A stretch of 64,000 nucleotides of DNA, from contig NZ_JAKZHW010000001.1 of the NCBI RefSeq assembly GCF_022568775.1, forward strand, positions 1,054,001 through 1,118,000. Direction: 5' to 3'. A model generated the notes under the pieces. The model did not search any database. It worked only from the letters and a program-made list of their open reading frames with translations, and was not told where the DNA came from. Position 1 is the stretch's first letter. Every line of letters starts with the position of its first letter. A program made the translations under genes and the position numbers. The DNA is from Sphingomonas telluris. GTDB taxonomy: Bacteria > Pseudomonadota > Alphaproteobacteria > Sphingomonadales > Sphingomonadaceae. Of the stretch, positions 7,575 to 16,167 are shown piece by piece.

Positions 7575-9916
7575 TTCGATGCGCGCGGGATCGTCAGGGT
7601 GACGGTCGTGCCTTTCCCCTTCTTCGATTCCAGATCGATGGTCCCGCCGTGCGCCTCGATGAATTGGCGCGTGAGCGGCAGGCCCAGACCCAGGGCCGCT
7701 TCGCCGCGAACACCCGCCTCGTCGATGCGATCGAAGCGGTTGAAGACGCGCGGGAGGTCCTGCTTGGCGATGCCAATCCCATTGTCGCTGATGCGGATAA
7801 CCGCCTTGTCGTCGTTTCCAGCAGCTTCCAGTCGGATCCGCCCCCGCCGATCCGTGTAGGCGACGGCGTTGTCGAGGACGTGCTCGATCGACTCCCGTAG
7901 CCTGCGCACGTCGCCGAACGTGAAGCCCGCGCTCGGGGCGATCTCGACCTGGACCTTCTGGTTCTTCTCGGCGGCCCGAGGCTGCACGGCTTCCACCGCC
8001 ATTCGGCAAAGGCCCGCCACATCTACCCGCTCGCGCTCGAGAACGATCCCCTGGGTATCGCCCTGCGTCAGGTCGAGGACATCGTCGATCAGCTTCGAAA
8101 GCCGCGAGACCGCTTCGAGAATGGCATCGACATAGCCGGACGCCGCCGGAGCAAGCTTGCCCGCATATCCGCCTGCCAGCATCTCCGCGAAGCCGCCGAT
8201 GGAGGTCAGCGGCGTGCGCAATTCGTAGCTCATGTTCGCGACGAAGTCGGTCTTAACCCGGTCGGCCTCCTCCAGCGCCGTCGCGCGCTCGCGCAACGCC
8301 GATTGGATGCGCGTGGAGTCTGTAACGTCCACCATCGTGAAAAGCGCATTGCCATCCGGCAGAGGAACTGCGGCGAACTCGAAATGCCGCCCGTCGGTGA
8401 GAGAAATGCGGCCGTTTGCGGCCTGCCGCTCATTGGTCGTGTGCCGGACCATCTCGCGGATTTGCGCGGCGGCCGTCGGATTGACGAGCTTGCGCGCCAT
8501 GGCTGGAATCAACTCGTCGACACGAGGATGCTCGGAGAGGCGCTCCTCTTCCAGTTCCCACACGTCACGGAAGCGGCGATTCCAGAGGTAAAGCCGACCG
8601 TCGCTAGCGAAGACGCTGATCGCCTCGAAGAGATTGTCGAAGGTCGCTGCACGAACGCGAAGGAGGGTGTCGCGGGCCGACGCTAGCCGGACCTGCTCTG
8701 TGCGGTCCTCGAGGAACATGCGGAGGCCGCCGTCCGGCAGCGGCTGAGCGACGATGCGCAAGTGGTCGCCATCGGCCAAGATCCAGTCTTCCTCGATGAC
8801 CTCCTCGGCGCTCGTAAACCAGGCGCGCCGCTCGGCTTTCCACACCGGGAAGTCGCGAACTTCGGGAAGCCTGTTGCGCTCACGCATTCGCTCTAGGACG
8901 CGGTCGAACTCGGGCCGTTCGAAGAGCCACTCCGGATCGAGCTGCGCCATCACCGCAAATGGTCGGTTGAAGAAGCTCACTGCCCGATCGGCATCGAACT
9001 GGATCGTTCCAGCCGTCATGCGGTCGGCGAGATCGCGCTGGGACTGAACGTGCCGCCCCAGTTCCGTGCGAGCGTCCTCCAACTCCTGCACGTCGATCGC
9101 GAATCCCGCGACCGCGCCCGTCGGCAGCGGCACGTTGACGATACGCATCATGCGACGTTCGCCACGAACCGTGGCGGGCTGCATGCTTGAAGTAGGCCCG
9201 CCGCTCTCCAGGGCCGATTCCGCGGACGACCGCGCGCTGTCCGGGCCCGCTGAGTCGATGAGTTCCGTGGACCGGCCAATGACGTCGGAAGCGTCTCGCG
9301 CCTCGACCGCCTCGACAAAGGCGCGATTGACGAGACCGAGCCGTAGATCAGGCCCGCGATACCACATGGGGAAGGGCGCGGCCTCGATGAGGTGCGTCAG
9401 GGAATCTAGCGCGGCCTCGGTTTGACGGATGCGTAACGCCAGCTTGGAGCGCTCCGCCTCTGCTGAGCTAGTGTCCGAGAACCACAAGAGCATGGAACCC
9501 GCAGGGTTTGGCGGCGGAGCTGGTGAGCCCCTAACCTCGAACACCCGGTTCGATCCCGCGGACTTTACCTGCAACTCAATTGAGGAACCGGAAAGCGAGG
9601 CACCCTGCACCGCTTCCCGAAGCGTCTCCATGTCGCTCTCATCGAGGCCCTGAAGGTCGTCCCAGGACTTCGGAGTCTGATCAGCGCCGAGTTCCCTGAT
9701 CAATCGGTGATCGACCTCGATCGACCCGTCGGAGCGGACGATCATCGGGCGGACCGGAGCCACGTCGAGCAAGGCAGCCATGGATTTCGCGGACTGCACC
9801 ACGGCGCGAGCGTCGCGCATTCTCCGGGCGGCGATCACCAGGAGAGCGCCGGCGATCGCCAGCCACAGGCCGGCGATGATCAGCACGATCCAAGTTGAGC
9901 CCCCCAGCCCGCTCAT
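7571..9916 (-). CDS. divL: DivL-like cell-cycle sensor kinase with tyrosine in place of the phospho-acceptor histidine
   Basis: 781 residues. One N-terminal TM helix (about 8-30) is followed by a run of PAS-like regions (about 45-150, 170-280, 290-400 and 425-520), a HisKA dimerisation helix and a full HATPase_c domain. The H-box reads NMSYELRTPLTSIGGF: residue 564 is Tyr (TAC, minus strand of 8225-8227) where ordinary kinases have His. The ATP domain is intact (N box EHVLDNAVAYTDRRG, G1 DNGIGI, G2 GLGLPLT). Tyr at this position plus a PAS array is the signature of Caulobacter DivL, which reads DivK phosphorylation state and controls CckA, hence CtrA. The position upstream of tsaE supports orthology. 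Caulobacter DivL binds DivK/CckA rather than acting as a conventional kinase; the same role here is inferred. Confidence 0.9.
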   Translation of the reverse strand: MSGLGGSTWIVLIIAGLWLAIAGALLVIAARRMRDARAVVQSAKSMAALLDVAPVRPMIVRSDGSIEVDHRLIRELGADQTPKSWDDLQGLDESDMETLREAVQGASLSGSSIELQVKSAGSNRVFEVRGSPAPPPNPAGSMLLWFSDTSSAEAERSKLALRIRQTEAALDSLTHLIEAAPFPMWYRGPDLRLGLVNRAFVEAVEARDASDVIGRSTELIDSAGPDSARSSAESALESGGPTSSMQPATVRGERRMMRIVNVPLPTGAVAGFAIDVQELEDARTELGRHVQSQRDLADRMTAGTIQFDADRAVSFFNRPFAVMAQLDPEWLFERPEFDRVLERMRERNRLPEVRDFPVWKAERRAWFTSAEEVIEEDWILADGDHLRIVAQPLPDGGLRMFLEDRTEQVRLASARDTLLRVRAATFDNLFEAISVFASDGRLYLWNRRFRDVWELEEERLSEHPRVDELIPAMARKLVNPTAAAQIREMVRHTTNERQAANGRISLTDGRHFEFAAVPLPDGNALFTMVDVTDSTRIQSALRERATALEEADRVKTDFVANMSYELRTPLTSIGGFAEMLAGGYAGKLAPAASGYVDAILEAVSRLSKLIDDVLDLTQGDTQGIVLERERVDVAGLCRMAVEAVQPRAAEKNQKVQVEIAPSAGFTFGDVRRLRESIEHVLDNAVAYTDRRGRIRLEAAGNDDKAVIRISDNGIGIAKQDLPRVFNRFDRIDEAGVRGEAALGLGLPLTRQFIEAHGGTIDLESKKGKGTTVTLTIPRASK

Positions 9917-10014
9917 TCAGTCCCCGCTGCCGACCAGCATCAGATGACATTAGACGCTGCGCGCGGCTTGCAAAGCATTGAAAGCAAAAAGCCGATACAC
10001 GCTACACAAACAAA

Positions 10015-10040
10015 GACGGGCGGGATTTCTCCCGCCCGTC
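10015..10040 (-). terminator. Rho-independent terminator of the TonB receptor gene
   Basis: Perfect 11-bp inverted repeat GACGGGCGGGA / TCCCGCCCGTC with a 4-nt loop. Read on the minus strand it is followed by a T-rich run (TTTGTTTG, 10007-10014). It lies 22 bp beyond the stop of the TonB-receptor gene and upstream of divL. Confidence 0.85.
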
Positions 10041-10062
10041 CCGCTCACTCCCCTTGTTGAGC

Positions 10063-13000
10063 TTATTTGAAGGTGTGCGTGACGTTCACGAACACCGACC
10101 GTCCGAGATAGTCGTAAGAACCCCCACCGAAGTAGTTGCCGATGCGGAAGTACTGACCGTTAACCTGCGGGTGACCGCTGATCGTCGGCGGCTTGGCGTC
10201 GAACAGGTTGTTCACGCCGACCGTGAACTGGCCGACATTCCGCCACAGCCACTGCACCGACACGCCGTGCTTCCAGTAGGCCTCCGCCTCCAGATCGACA
10301 TCAACCGGCTGGCCGCCAATCGTGAACGGCTCAACCAGCTTCGCAGAGTCCTGCTTGCCGATGTATTCGACGCCCCAGCGGAACGTGATGTCGTTTGGAA
10401 GCGTGAAGCGCGTGTCGAGCGTGCCGACCCACTTCGGACCGGCTCCGAAGCCCGGATAGCCGAGCGTTCCGTTGTAGTCGAACACACCGTTCCCAGCGAA
10501 CAGCTCGAGCTTCTGGTGAAGCATTCGAGTGGCCTGAAGCTGCGTCTGGAACTTACCGCCGAAGAGACGCGTCGCATAACGCGCATCGAAGTCGATACCC
10601 GACACGTCCTGACGAGCAACGTTGATGTACGGGTTGTCGAAGGAGACAATCTGGCCCGGGTGCGCCGTACCTTCAGCCGCACGCGGCTGGATCAGGTTAC
10701 AATAGACGTTGTTCGGGAAGTCTTCCGCATCGTAGCAAAGTGTGAGGATCGTGCTGTTGAGGATGCTGACCTCATCCTTCACCTTGATGTTGAAGTAGTC
10801 GACCGCGAACGAGAAGTCCGCGATGTGCCGTGGCATCGTGAAGATCGCACCAAGACCCCAGGTCTTCGCGGTTTCTGCCTTCAGGTTGTCACGACCCCCC
10901 TTGGTAGTAACCTGTGGGCCAGCAGTCGAAATGTAGCCCAAGGCGCCCTCGGTACCAAGGATCGGCTCAAGAGCCGCGAGGCAGTTGTTGTATCGCGTCG
11001 AACCCGGGTCGAAGTTGTTCGCGAAGTCGCTGCATGGATCGATCGACGGCGGGTAGAAGCCCGTCTGATCGGCAACGAACTGCTCGTAAAGGTTCGGGGC
11101 ACGGAAGTTGGTGCCGTAGTTGCCGCGGAACCGAAGTGCCGCCACCGGCGCCCACTGCGCATTGATGTGGTACGTCGTATCCCCGCCGTAGGACTTGTAG
11201 TGCGTGTAACGGCCCGAGAGATCGACCTCGAGCAGGTTCACGAACGGCTTGTCCTTCATGATCGGGATGTTGAGCTCGGCGAACAGCTCATTCACCGCGT
11301 CCGAACCCTTTGTGATGCCAGCCGAGGCGCGGTTGTAGAGTTCACCCGCGAGAGCAGCATCCGACGGCTTGTCGTTGATGTGGTCGCGGCGATGCTCAGC
11401 ACCGACGGCCGCCTTCACCGATCCACCCTGGAGGTCGAACAGCGAACCGTCGAAGACCAACTGGAACGTGTCTTGGTCGAACTTCGTGCGATTGACGTTG
11501 TTCTGATAGATGTAATTGTAGACGTTCGTCGGGATGGCACCGTTCAACAGGATCTGCGGATCCATGAAGTTCAGCGGGACGCAGGTGCCGCCGTTGTACG
11601 TGCCATTCGTCAGGTTGCTGGAGCAGGTGTAGTTGATACCCGCGCCCGTCTGACCCGGAAGACCGACCGTGATGTACTGCGAAGGCGTTCCGGACGGCGC
11701 CTCGACGGCGATCAGCGCATTGCTGAGCGCGGTCGTCGTCGGGTTCCAGACGTTCTCCTTGGCGCGAGTGCGCGAGATCTGCGCATTCGCGTCGTAGCGC
11801 CAGTCACCGAGACCCGTGTCACCGCGAAGACCGATGTTGCCGCGGAAGAAGTTTACCTTCTGCCTCTGGAATCCCAGCTGCTCCGGCACGATGAACGGCG
11901 TGAAGTAGTTGATGCCCGCGTTAGCCCAAGCGGTCGGGAAGAAGGGCGACACCGGGAAGCCATATTCCTCCAGCGGAGTGCCGGCATAGTTACCGCCGTA
12001 TAGCTGCACGCCGGGATTCAGGCCGCCGCTGAAATTCAGCTGCGTCGCATAATCCTGGTGAGACTGGCGACGGGTGTACAGAGCTTCGCCGTAAAGCTCA
12101 GCGTCGCCAAGGACCCCGAGGTCATAGGCGCCGTTCAGGTAGCCGGTGTAGGTCTGGACCGGCGAGAGCACGTGACCGAAGAGCTGGGACGGGCTCGGCG
12201 GCGGACGCAGGTTGCTGTCGTTCACGACAACCGGCGCACCGTTGATGTCGAAATTGCCGGTTGTGTAACCCGGGAAAGTGATACGGCCGAGCGCGCCGGT
12301 GTTGAAGCTGTAGTAAATGCCATAGCCGCTGGCGATGCCCAAACTATCGTACTGGAATGGAAAACAGCGCAGCTGGCCGGTCGACGGATCGAGCTGACCG
12401 ACCTCCTGACCGTTCACATGGAACAGATCGCGGGGACAACGATAGTCGTCGCGGTCGTTCTGACGCAGGCCTTGGAAGTTGCGATACTCGAACGAAGCCG
12501 TGATGTGGCCGCGGTCGAAGGTCTTGCCGGCGGTGATCGAGCCACGAAGCGTGCGGCCGTTACCCTCAAGCGGGGCATCAGCGTACGCATCGACGGTGAT
12601 GCCGTTGAGCGACGAGTCGGTGATGATGTTGATAACGCCCGCGATCGCATCCGAACCGTAGATCGACGAAGCACCCTCACGCAGCACTTCGATGCGCTGC
12701 ACGATGGCAGTCGGAAGGACGTTGAGGTCGGCCGCGATCAGCTGGTTGCCGACGCCCGCCGGCGCCAGGCGGCGGCCGTTGAGCAGGACGAGCGTACGCG
12801 AAGAGCCGAGACCACGAAGACCGACCGTGTTGGCAGCCTGGCCGCCTTCCGACACGAAGCCCAGGAACGAGCCGCTGATCTGCGCCGTACCCGACGTGAT
12901 CGCCGCGCTCTGCAGGGTTTCCGCGGTCGAGCGGGTGCCCGCGAGCACCTGGTCGTCACGAGTGACGATGTCGATGTTCTGCGGCGTGTTGAAATTGTCG

Positions 13001-13215
13001 CGGCGAATGCGCGAACCGGTGACGACGATCTCGCCCTGAGAGGTGGCCTGACCTTCGGCGTTCGTGGTCTCGCTAGACGGCGGAACCGCCTCGCCTTCCG
13101 CCTGCTTCTCAGGCGTGGTGTCAACCGGAGCCTGCGCGGTCTGCGCAAAGGCCGGGGTCGTGGTCAGCGCAAAAAGCGATGCCGTAGACAAAATGAGTGC
13201 GTTCGTGCGGCGCAT
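10063..13215 (-). CDS. TonB-dependent outer-membrane receptor (Oar-like, 1050 aa)
   Basis: The N-terminus is a signal peptide (ALFALTTTPAFAQT, cleavage near residue 24). A Pro/Glu/Thr-rich linker leads to the plug domain, which opens with EIVVTGSRIRRDNFNTP and contains the family motifs VGLRGLGSSRTLVLLNGRR and IQRIEVLREGASSIYGSDAIAGVINII (here described in two overlapping parts). A large beta-barrel follows, with AKTWGLGAIF, FNIKVKDEV and the aromatic C-terminus VFVNVTHTFK. TonB/ExbBD energise import of a ligand that cannot be read from sequence. A TPR-sulfotransferase lies 157 bp upstream on the same strand and a 2OG oxygenase gene is divergent beyond it. A ribosome-binding site (GAGGGGAT) precedes the ATG. 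Confidence 0.95.
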   Translation of the reverse strand: MRRTNALILSTASLFALTTTPAFAQTAQAPVDTTPEKQAEGEAVPPSSETTNAEGQATSQGEIVVTGSRIRRDNFNTPQNIDIVTRDDQVLAGTRSTAETLQSAAITSGTAQISGSFLGFVSEGGQAANTVGLRGLGSSRTLVLLNGRRLAPAGVGNQLIAADLNVLPTAIVQRIEVLREGASSIYGSDAIAGVINIITDSSLNGITVDAYADAPLEGNGRTLRGSITAGKTFDRGHITASFEYRNFQGLRQNDRDDYRCPRDLFHVNGQEVGQLDPSTGQLRCFPFQYDSLGIASGYGIYYSFNTGALGRITFPGYTTGNFDINGAPVVVNDSNLRPPPSPSQLFGHVLSPVQTYTGYLNGAYDLGVLGDAELYGEALYTRRQSHQDYATQLNFSGGLNPGVQLYGGNYAGTPLEEYGFPVSPFFPTAWANAGINYFTPFIVPEQLGFQRQKVNFFRGNIGLRGDTGLGDWRYDANAQISRTRAKENVWNPTTTALSNALIAVEAPSGTPSQYITVGLPGQTGAGINYTCSSNLTNGTYNGGTCVPLNFMDPQILLNGAIPTNVYNYIYQNNVNRTKFDQDTFQLVFDGSLFDLQGGSVKAAVGAEHRRDHINDKPSDAALAGELYNRASAGITKGSDAVNELFAELNIPIMKDKPFVNLLEVDLSGRYTHYKSYGGDTTYHINAQWAPVAALRFRGNYGTNFRAPNLYEQFVADQTGFYPPSIDPCSDFANNFDPGSTRYNNCLAALEPILGTEGALGYISTAGPQVTTKGGRDNLKAETAKTWGLGAIFTMPRHIADFSFAVDYFNIKVKDEVSILNSTILTLCYDAEDFPNNVYCNLIQPRAAEGTAHPGQIVSFDNPYINVARQDVSGIDFDARYATRLFGGKFQTQLQATRMLHQKLELFAGNGVFDYNGTLGYPGFGAGPKWVGTLDTRFTLPNDITFRWGVEYIGKQDSAKLVEPFTIGGQPVDVDLEAEAYWKHGVSVQWLWRNVGQFTVGVNNLFDAKPPTISGHPQVNGQYFRIGNYFGGGSYDYLGRSVFVNVTHTFK

Positions 13216-13327
13216 GTGTTGGATATCCCCTCGAGGTACGGATACTAAGATTCCCGGGGGGTTAGTGGCGTATGGTCCGTGGAAAGAAAATTACTTTCCC
13301 GTCCCGCTGCGCAACTTACCAGAAACG

Positions 13328-13345
13328 TGTCACATTAATGCCACA
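13328..13345. promoter_or_regulatory. Imperfect 18-bp palindrome upstream of the TonB receptor
   Basis: TGTCACATTAATGCCACA, centred on the perfect palindrome CATTAATG with TGT/ACA ends. It sits 113-130 bp upstream of the receptor start, in the gap after the sulfotransferase gene. It could be an operator or promoter element for the receptor; no regulator is identified. Confidence 0.35.
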
Positions 13346-13350
13346 TGACC

Positions 13351-13369
13351 AAAAAGTCGTGAAAACGAC
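13351..13369 (-). terminator. Weak hairpin plus T-run after the sulfotransferase gene
   Basis: On the minus strand GTCGT-TTTC-ACGAC is followed by TTTTT, immediately after the TPR-sulfotransferase stop (13373). The stem is only 5 bp, so it may be a partial terminator or attenuator ahead of the TonB-receptor promoter. Confidence 0.45.
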
Positions 13370-13372
13370 AAT

Positions 13373-15148
13373 TTAGCGCCAGTCTTCCATCACCTCGGCG
13401 AGACTGCTCCGAAGATCACCCAACCACGGCTCGTAGTTCCGCCAGCGGCCGAAGCCCGAGCGGTTGATCGGCTGCCGGACTTGCTCGGAGCTCGGCGTGT
13501 GGATCGCGCGCTTGGTCTCGAAAAAGCGGAGGCACCCCTCCTCGAACGGCAACCTTAGATAGTCGAGAAGCCGGCGCACCTCATGCTCCGTGTTGTCGAC
13601 GAGATCATCGTAAATGACCCGGTGGACACGGCCCGGAAGGACCTCGTCGAAGTGCCGCATCATACGCACATAGTCGGCGTAATATCGGCCGAGCTCGGTC
13701 TGGTTATAACTGAAGTTCGCGCCGACCTGATAATGCTGAATATAATTGGCGAAGCAGCAGTCGAGCGGGTTGCGACGGATGTCGATGATCTTGGCATTGG
13801 GCAGCATGCAGTGGATGAGCCCGGTGTAGCGCCAGTTCGACGGATTCTTGTCGGTGAAGAACGGCTTGTCGGTCATGCGATACCGCTTTGCGAGATCGAC
13901 GTAGCGTTTGCCGACCGTCGCCACCTCGTCTTCGCGCAAGGCCGCCATGATCTCTTCGGGCTGCTTGCCGCGGTGTGCATGAGCGATTTCGCCCGCCAGC
14001 TGCAAGATGATGAAGAGTTCCTCCGTCCCCTCGATGGACGAGTGACTGGATAGGATTTGCTCCAAGAGCGTCGACCCGGAACGCGGCATGCCCAGAATGA
14101 ATATGGGGTCGGGGCTGGGATCGCCCCACCCTTCCCGCTTAGCGAAGTACTCCCTCGTGAACACGCTGGTCACGAAATTGACGTCGCCCGTGACCATCTC
14201 CGCATCCGGGGGATGAGTTCGCGCCCGGAGGTCGTTGCCGTCCTTTAGGCGTCGGGCGGCTTCGTCGAACCGTTTCGCCTGATCGAGCGCCTTCGCCAGC
14301 GCGAAGTTGATTTCGACACGGCTCGCATCAGTGAGCTGATCGCCGTCGAGAACCTCTGCCATCAGGCGCAGATCCTCATCGAAGAAGGCCGCCAGCTTGA
14401 GGTTGGCCATGCCCCACCACGCCGCGCCGTTGGTAGGCTCGAGGGCGATGGCGGTTCGGTAAGCCGCCACGGCCGGCCCGAACTCCCCTATCGTCTTGAT
14501 CAGGTGAGCGTAGTTCATCCAGTGCGCGGAAACGTGCGGATGCACTGCGAGCAGGCGCTCATACGCCGCGCGGCCTTCGCTCAGGTCCCGAACCTGCACG
14601 AGGATGGCGGCCTTGTAGGCCAGCGCGCCCTCATGCCCGGGACTGAGCCGGTCAGCCTCATCCAGTGCCGAGATCGATCGCGGGATGTAGTCAGGATAGT
14701 CGCGGGCGCAGGCAATCCGGTGCAGCACGCGTCCGAGGCTCGCCCATGCCTCCGCCGAAGCGGCGTGGATGACGGCCGACTGGTTGAGGATCCGCTCGGC
14801 ATCCTCACGGAAACCGCACCGCGCCGCGATCTCCGCCATCAAGTGCATCGCCGGCGGATCGTGGCGCTGGAACTTCAAATGCTGGCGAAGGAGCATCTCG
14901 GCGCGCTCCATGTCACCCTTCGCAATGAGGTCCGTCGCTTCCGCGACTGCTGGGGCGACGGAGGGTCCGTGGCGGCTTCTGCTTTCCGCGGCTTCGGCGA
15001 AGCGGCGAACAAGCGTCATAAGAAGGAGCGACGCATTCTCGTCTTTGGGGTTCTCGGCGACATGCTCGCGCGCTTTTTCGCAAGCCTTCGCCAGATCCTC
15101 GTCCAACAATGCTTCGATTTCTTCCTGGACCGTCAATTTAGCTAGCAT
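13373..15148 (-). CDS. TPR-repeat sulfotransferase family protein
   Basis: 591 residues in two parts. The N-terminal half (about 1-330) is a series of tetratricopeptide-like helices (for example AWASLGRVLHRIACARDYPD, HWMNYAHLIKTIGEFGPAVAAY, AAWWGMANLKLAA). The C-terminal half is a PAPS-dependent sulfotransferase domain beginning with the 5'-phosphosulfate loop FILGMPRSGSTLLEQIL (about 350-366) and continuing with TDKNPSNWRYTGLIHCMLP, IIDIRRNPLDCCFANYIQHY and a 3'-phosphate-binding region. No signal peptide, so it is probably cytoplasmic. It is upstream of and co-oriented with the TonB receptor and divergent (74-bp gap) from a 2OG oxygenase. The substrate is unknown; TPRs suggest a protein or peptide. 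Confidence 0.9.
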   Translation of the reverse strand: MLAKLTVQEEIEALLDEDLAKACEKAREHVAENPKDENASLLLMTLVRRFAEAAESRSRHGPSVAPAVAEATDLIAKGDMERAEMLLRQHLKFQRHDPPAMHLMAEIAARCGFREDAERILNQSAVIHAASAEAWASLGRVLHRIACARDYPDYIPRSISALDEADRLSPGHEGALAYKAAILVQVRDLSEGRAAYERLLAVHPHVSAHWMNYAHLIKTIGEFGPAVAAYRTAIALEPTNGAAWWGMANLKLAAFFDEDLRLMAEVLDGDQLTDASRVEINFALAKALDQAKRFDEAARRLKDGNDLRARTHPPDAEMVTGDVNFVTSVFTREYFAKREGWGDPSPDPIFILGMPRSGSTLLEQILSSHSSIEGTEELFIILQLAGEIAHAHRGKQPEEIMAALREDEVATVGKRYVDLAKRYRMTDKPFFTDKNPSNWRYTGLIHCMLPNAKIIDIRRNPLDCCFANYIQHYQVGANFSYNQTELGRYYADYVRMMRHFDEVLPGRVHRVIYDDLVDNTEHEVRRLLDYLRLPFEEGCLRFFETKRAIHTPSSEQVRQPINRSGFGRWRNYEPWLGDLRSSLAEVMEDWR

Positions 15149-15222
15149 CCTCAGAGGCTTATGTTCAGGAGAGGCAGATCGTCAATGCCATGGGGCAACC
15201 GCCTATGCGCCCCAGCGCTTAG

Positions 15223-16167
15223 ATGCGGCTTGGAAGCGTCGTCAACCGCGGGCTACGAGCGAGCCAAAGGAGTCCGATCCGGTTGAGTAACGCCGTCGCC
15301 GATTTCAACATAGCTTTCGCCTACCTTCAGGGCCGTGGAGTAGCGCGCGATCTTGCGCTTGCGCGTGATCATTTCCGGAAAGCCGCGGACGCTGGCCACC
15401 TCCAGGCGAAACGGATCCTGATCGCGCTCCTGGCCAATGGGACGACGGGCGGCAGCGACTGGCAAGCTGCGATGCAAAGGCTTCAGGAGTTAAAATCGTC
15501 CGGCGACGCGCAAGCCGCCCGCCAAGTCGAGTTGCTCGGCCTTATGGACCTCGGTGCGGAAGGCGATCCTCGGAGCGCTTTTGAAGGAGACCGTCTAAGC
15601 GACCGGCCTGAAGTCACCTTGTTCGACGGCCTCTTCACTGAGGCCGAGCGGCGTTACCTGATGGATGCCGCACTTCCTGCCTATCGTCCGGCGACGGTCG
15701 GTCATGTCGCGGGCGGGCACGCTCGGCAAATCGTCCAGCAGGTTCGGACGTGCGACGTGGCCGCCTTTCCGTGGATCGCGGAGGACCCCGTCATTCATGC
15801 ACTCAACAGGCGCATCGCGGCGGCCGCGGGCGTTGCCGTTGAGACGGGCGAGCCGCTGCAGATCCTGCGCTATCGGCCGGGGCAGGAATTCAAGCCGCAC
15901 CGGGATTCGACCGAGGATACGGAGAACCAGCGGGTCCTCACGATGCTCGTTTATCTCAATGACGCCTACACCGGTGGCGAGACGCTGTTCCTGAGCAACG
16001 ACCTGAAGGTTCGCGGGAAGGCGGGAGACGGCCTGCTCTTCCGGAACGCCGACGCGAACGGCGTCGCCGATCCGGATTCGTTGCATGCGGGCCTGCCGGT
16101 CGAATCCGGCGAGAAGGTCGTCGCTTCCCGCTGGATCCGACAGAAGAGGTTCGGCCCCTCCGCTTAG
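15223..16167 (+). CDS. Sel1-like repeat 2OG-Fe(II) oxygenase (prolyl 4-hydroxylase type)
   Basis: 314 residues. Residues about 28-110 contain Sel1/TPR-like helices ([31 protein letters not shown]). The C-terminal half is a P4Hc-type dioxygenase: [15 protein letters not shown] gives iron ligands His226 and Asp228, LHAG gives the distal His288, and the following [11 protein letters not shown] supplies the basic residue for 2-oxoglutarate. [13 protein letters not shown] is the usual core strand. The start is uncertain; no strong ribosome-binding site precedes ATG 15223. The 3' end overlaps the ahcY 3' end by 4 bp (convergent). Its divergent neighbour is a TPR-sulfotransferase, suggesting a hydroxylation/sulfation pair, which is inference. 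Confidence 0.88.
   Translation: MRLGSVVNRGLRASQRSPIRLSNAVADFNIAFAYLQGRGVARDLALARDHFRKAADAGHLQAKRILIALLANGTTGGSDWQAAMQRLQELKSSGDAQAARQVELLGLMDLGAEGDPRSAFEGDRLSDRPEVTLFDGLFTEAERRYLMDAALPAYRPATVGHVAGGHARQIVQQVRTCDVAAFPWIAEDPVIHALNRRIAAAAGVAVETGEPLQILRYRPGQEFKPHRDSTEDTENQRVLTMLVYLNDAYTGGETLFLSNDLKVRGKAGDGLLFRNADANGVADPDSLHAGLPVESGEKVVASRWIRQKRFGPSA

Noticed and set aside
10054..12003. Long open frame antisense to the TonB-receptor gene
   Set aside because: It is a shadow of GC-rich coding sequence; its translation is Arg/Val/Glu-rich without domains, while the other strand encodes a full receptor.
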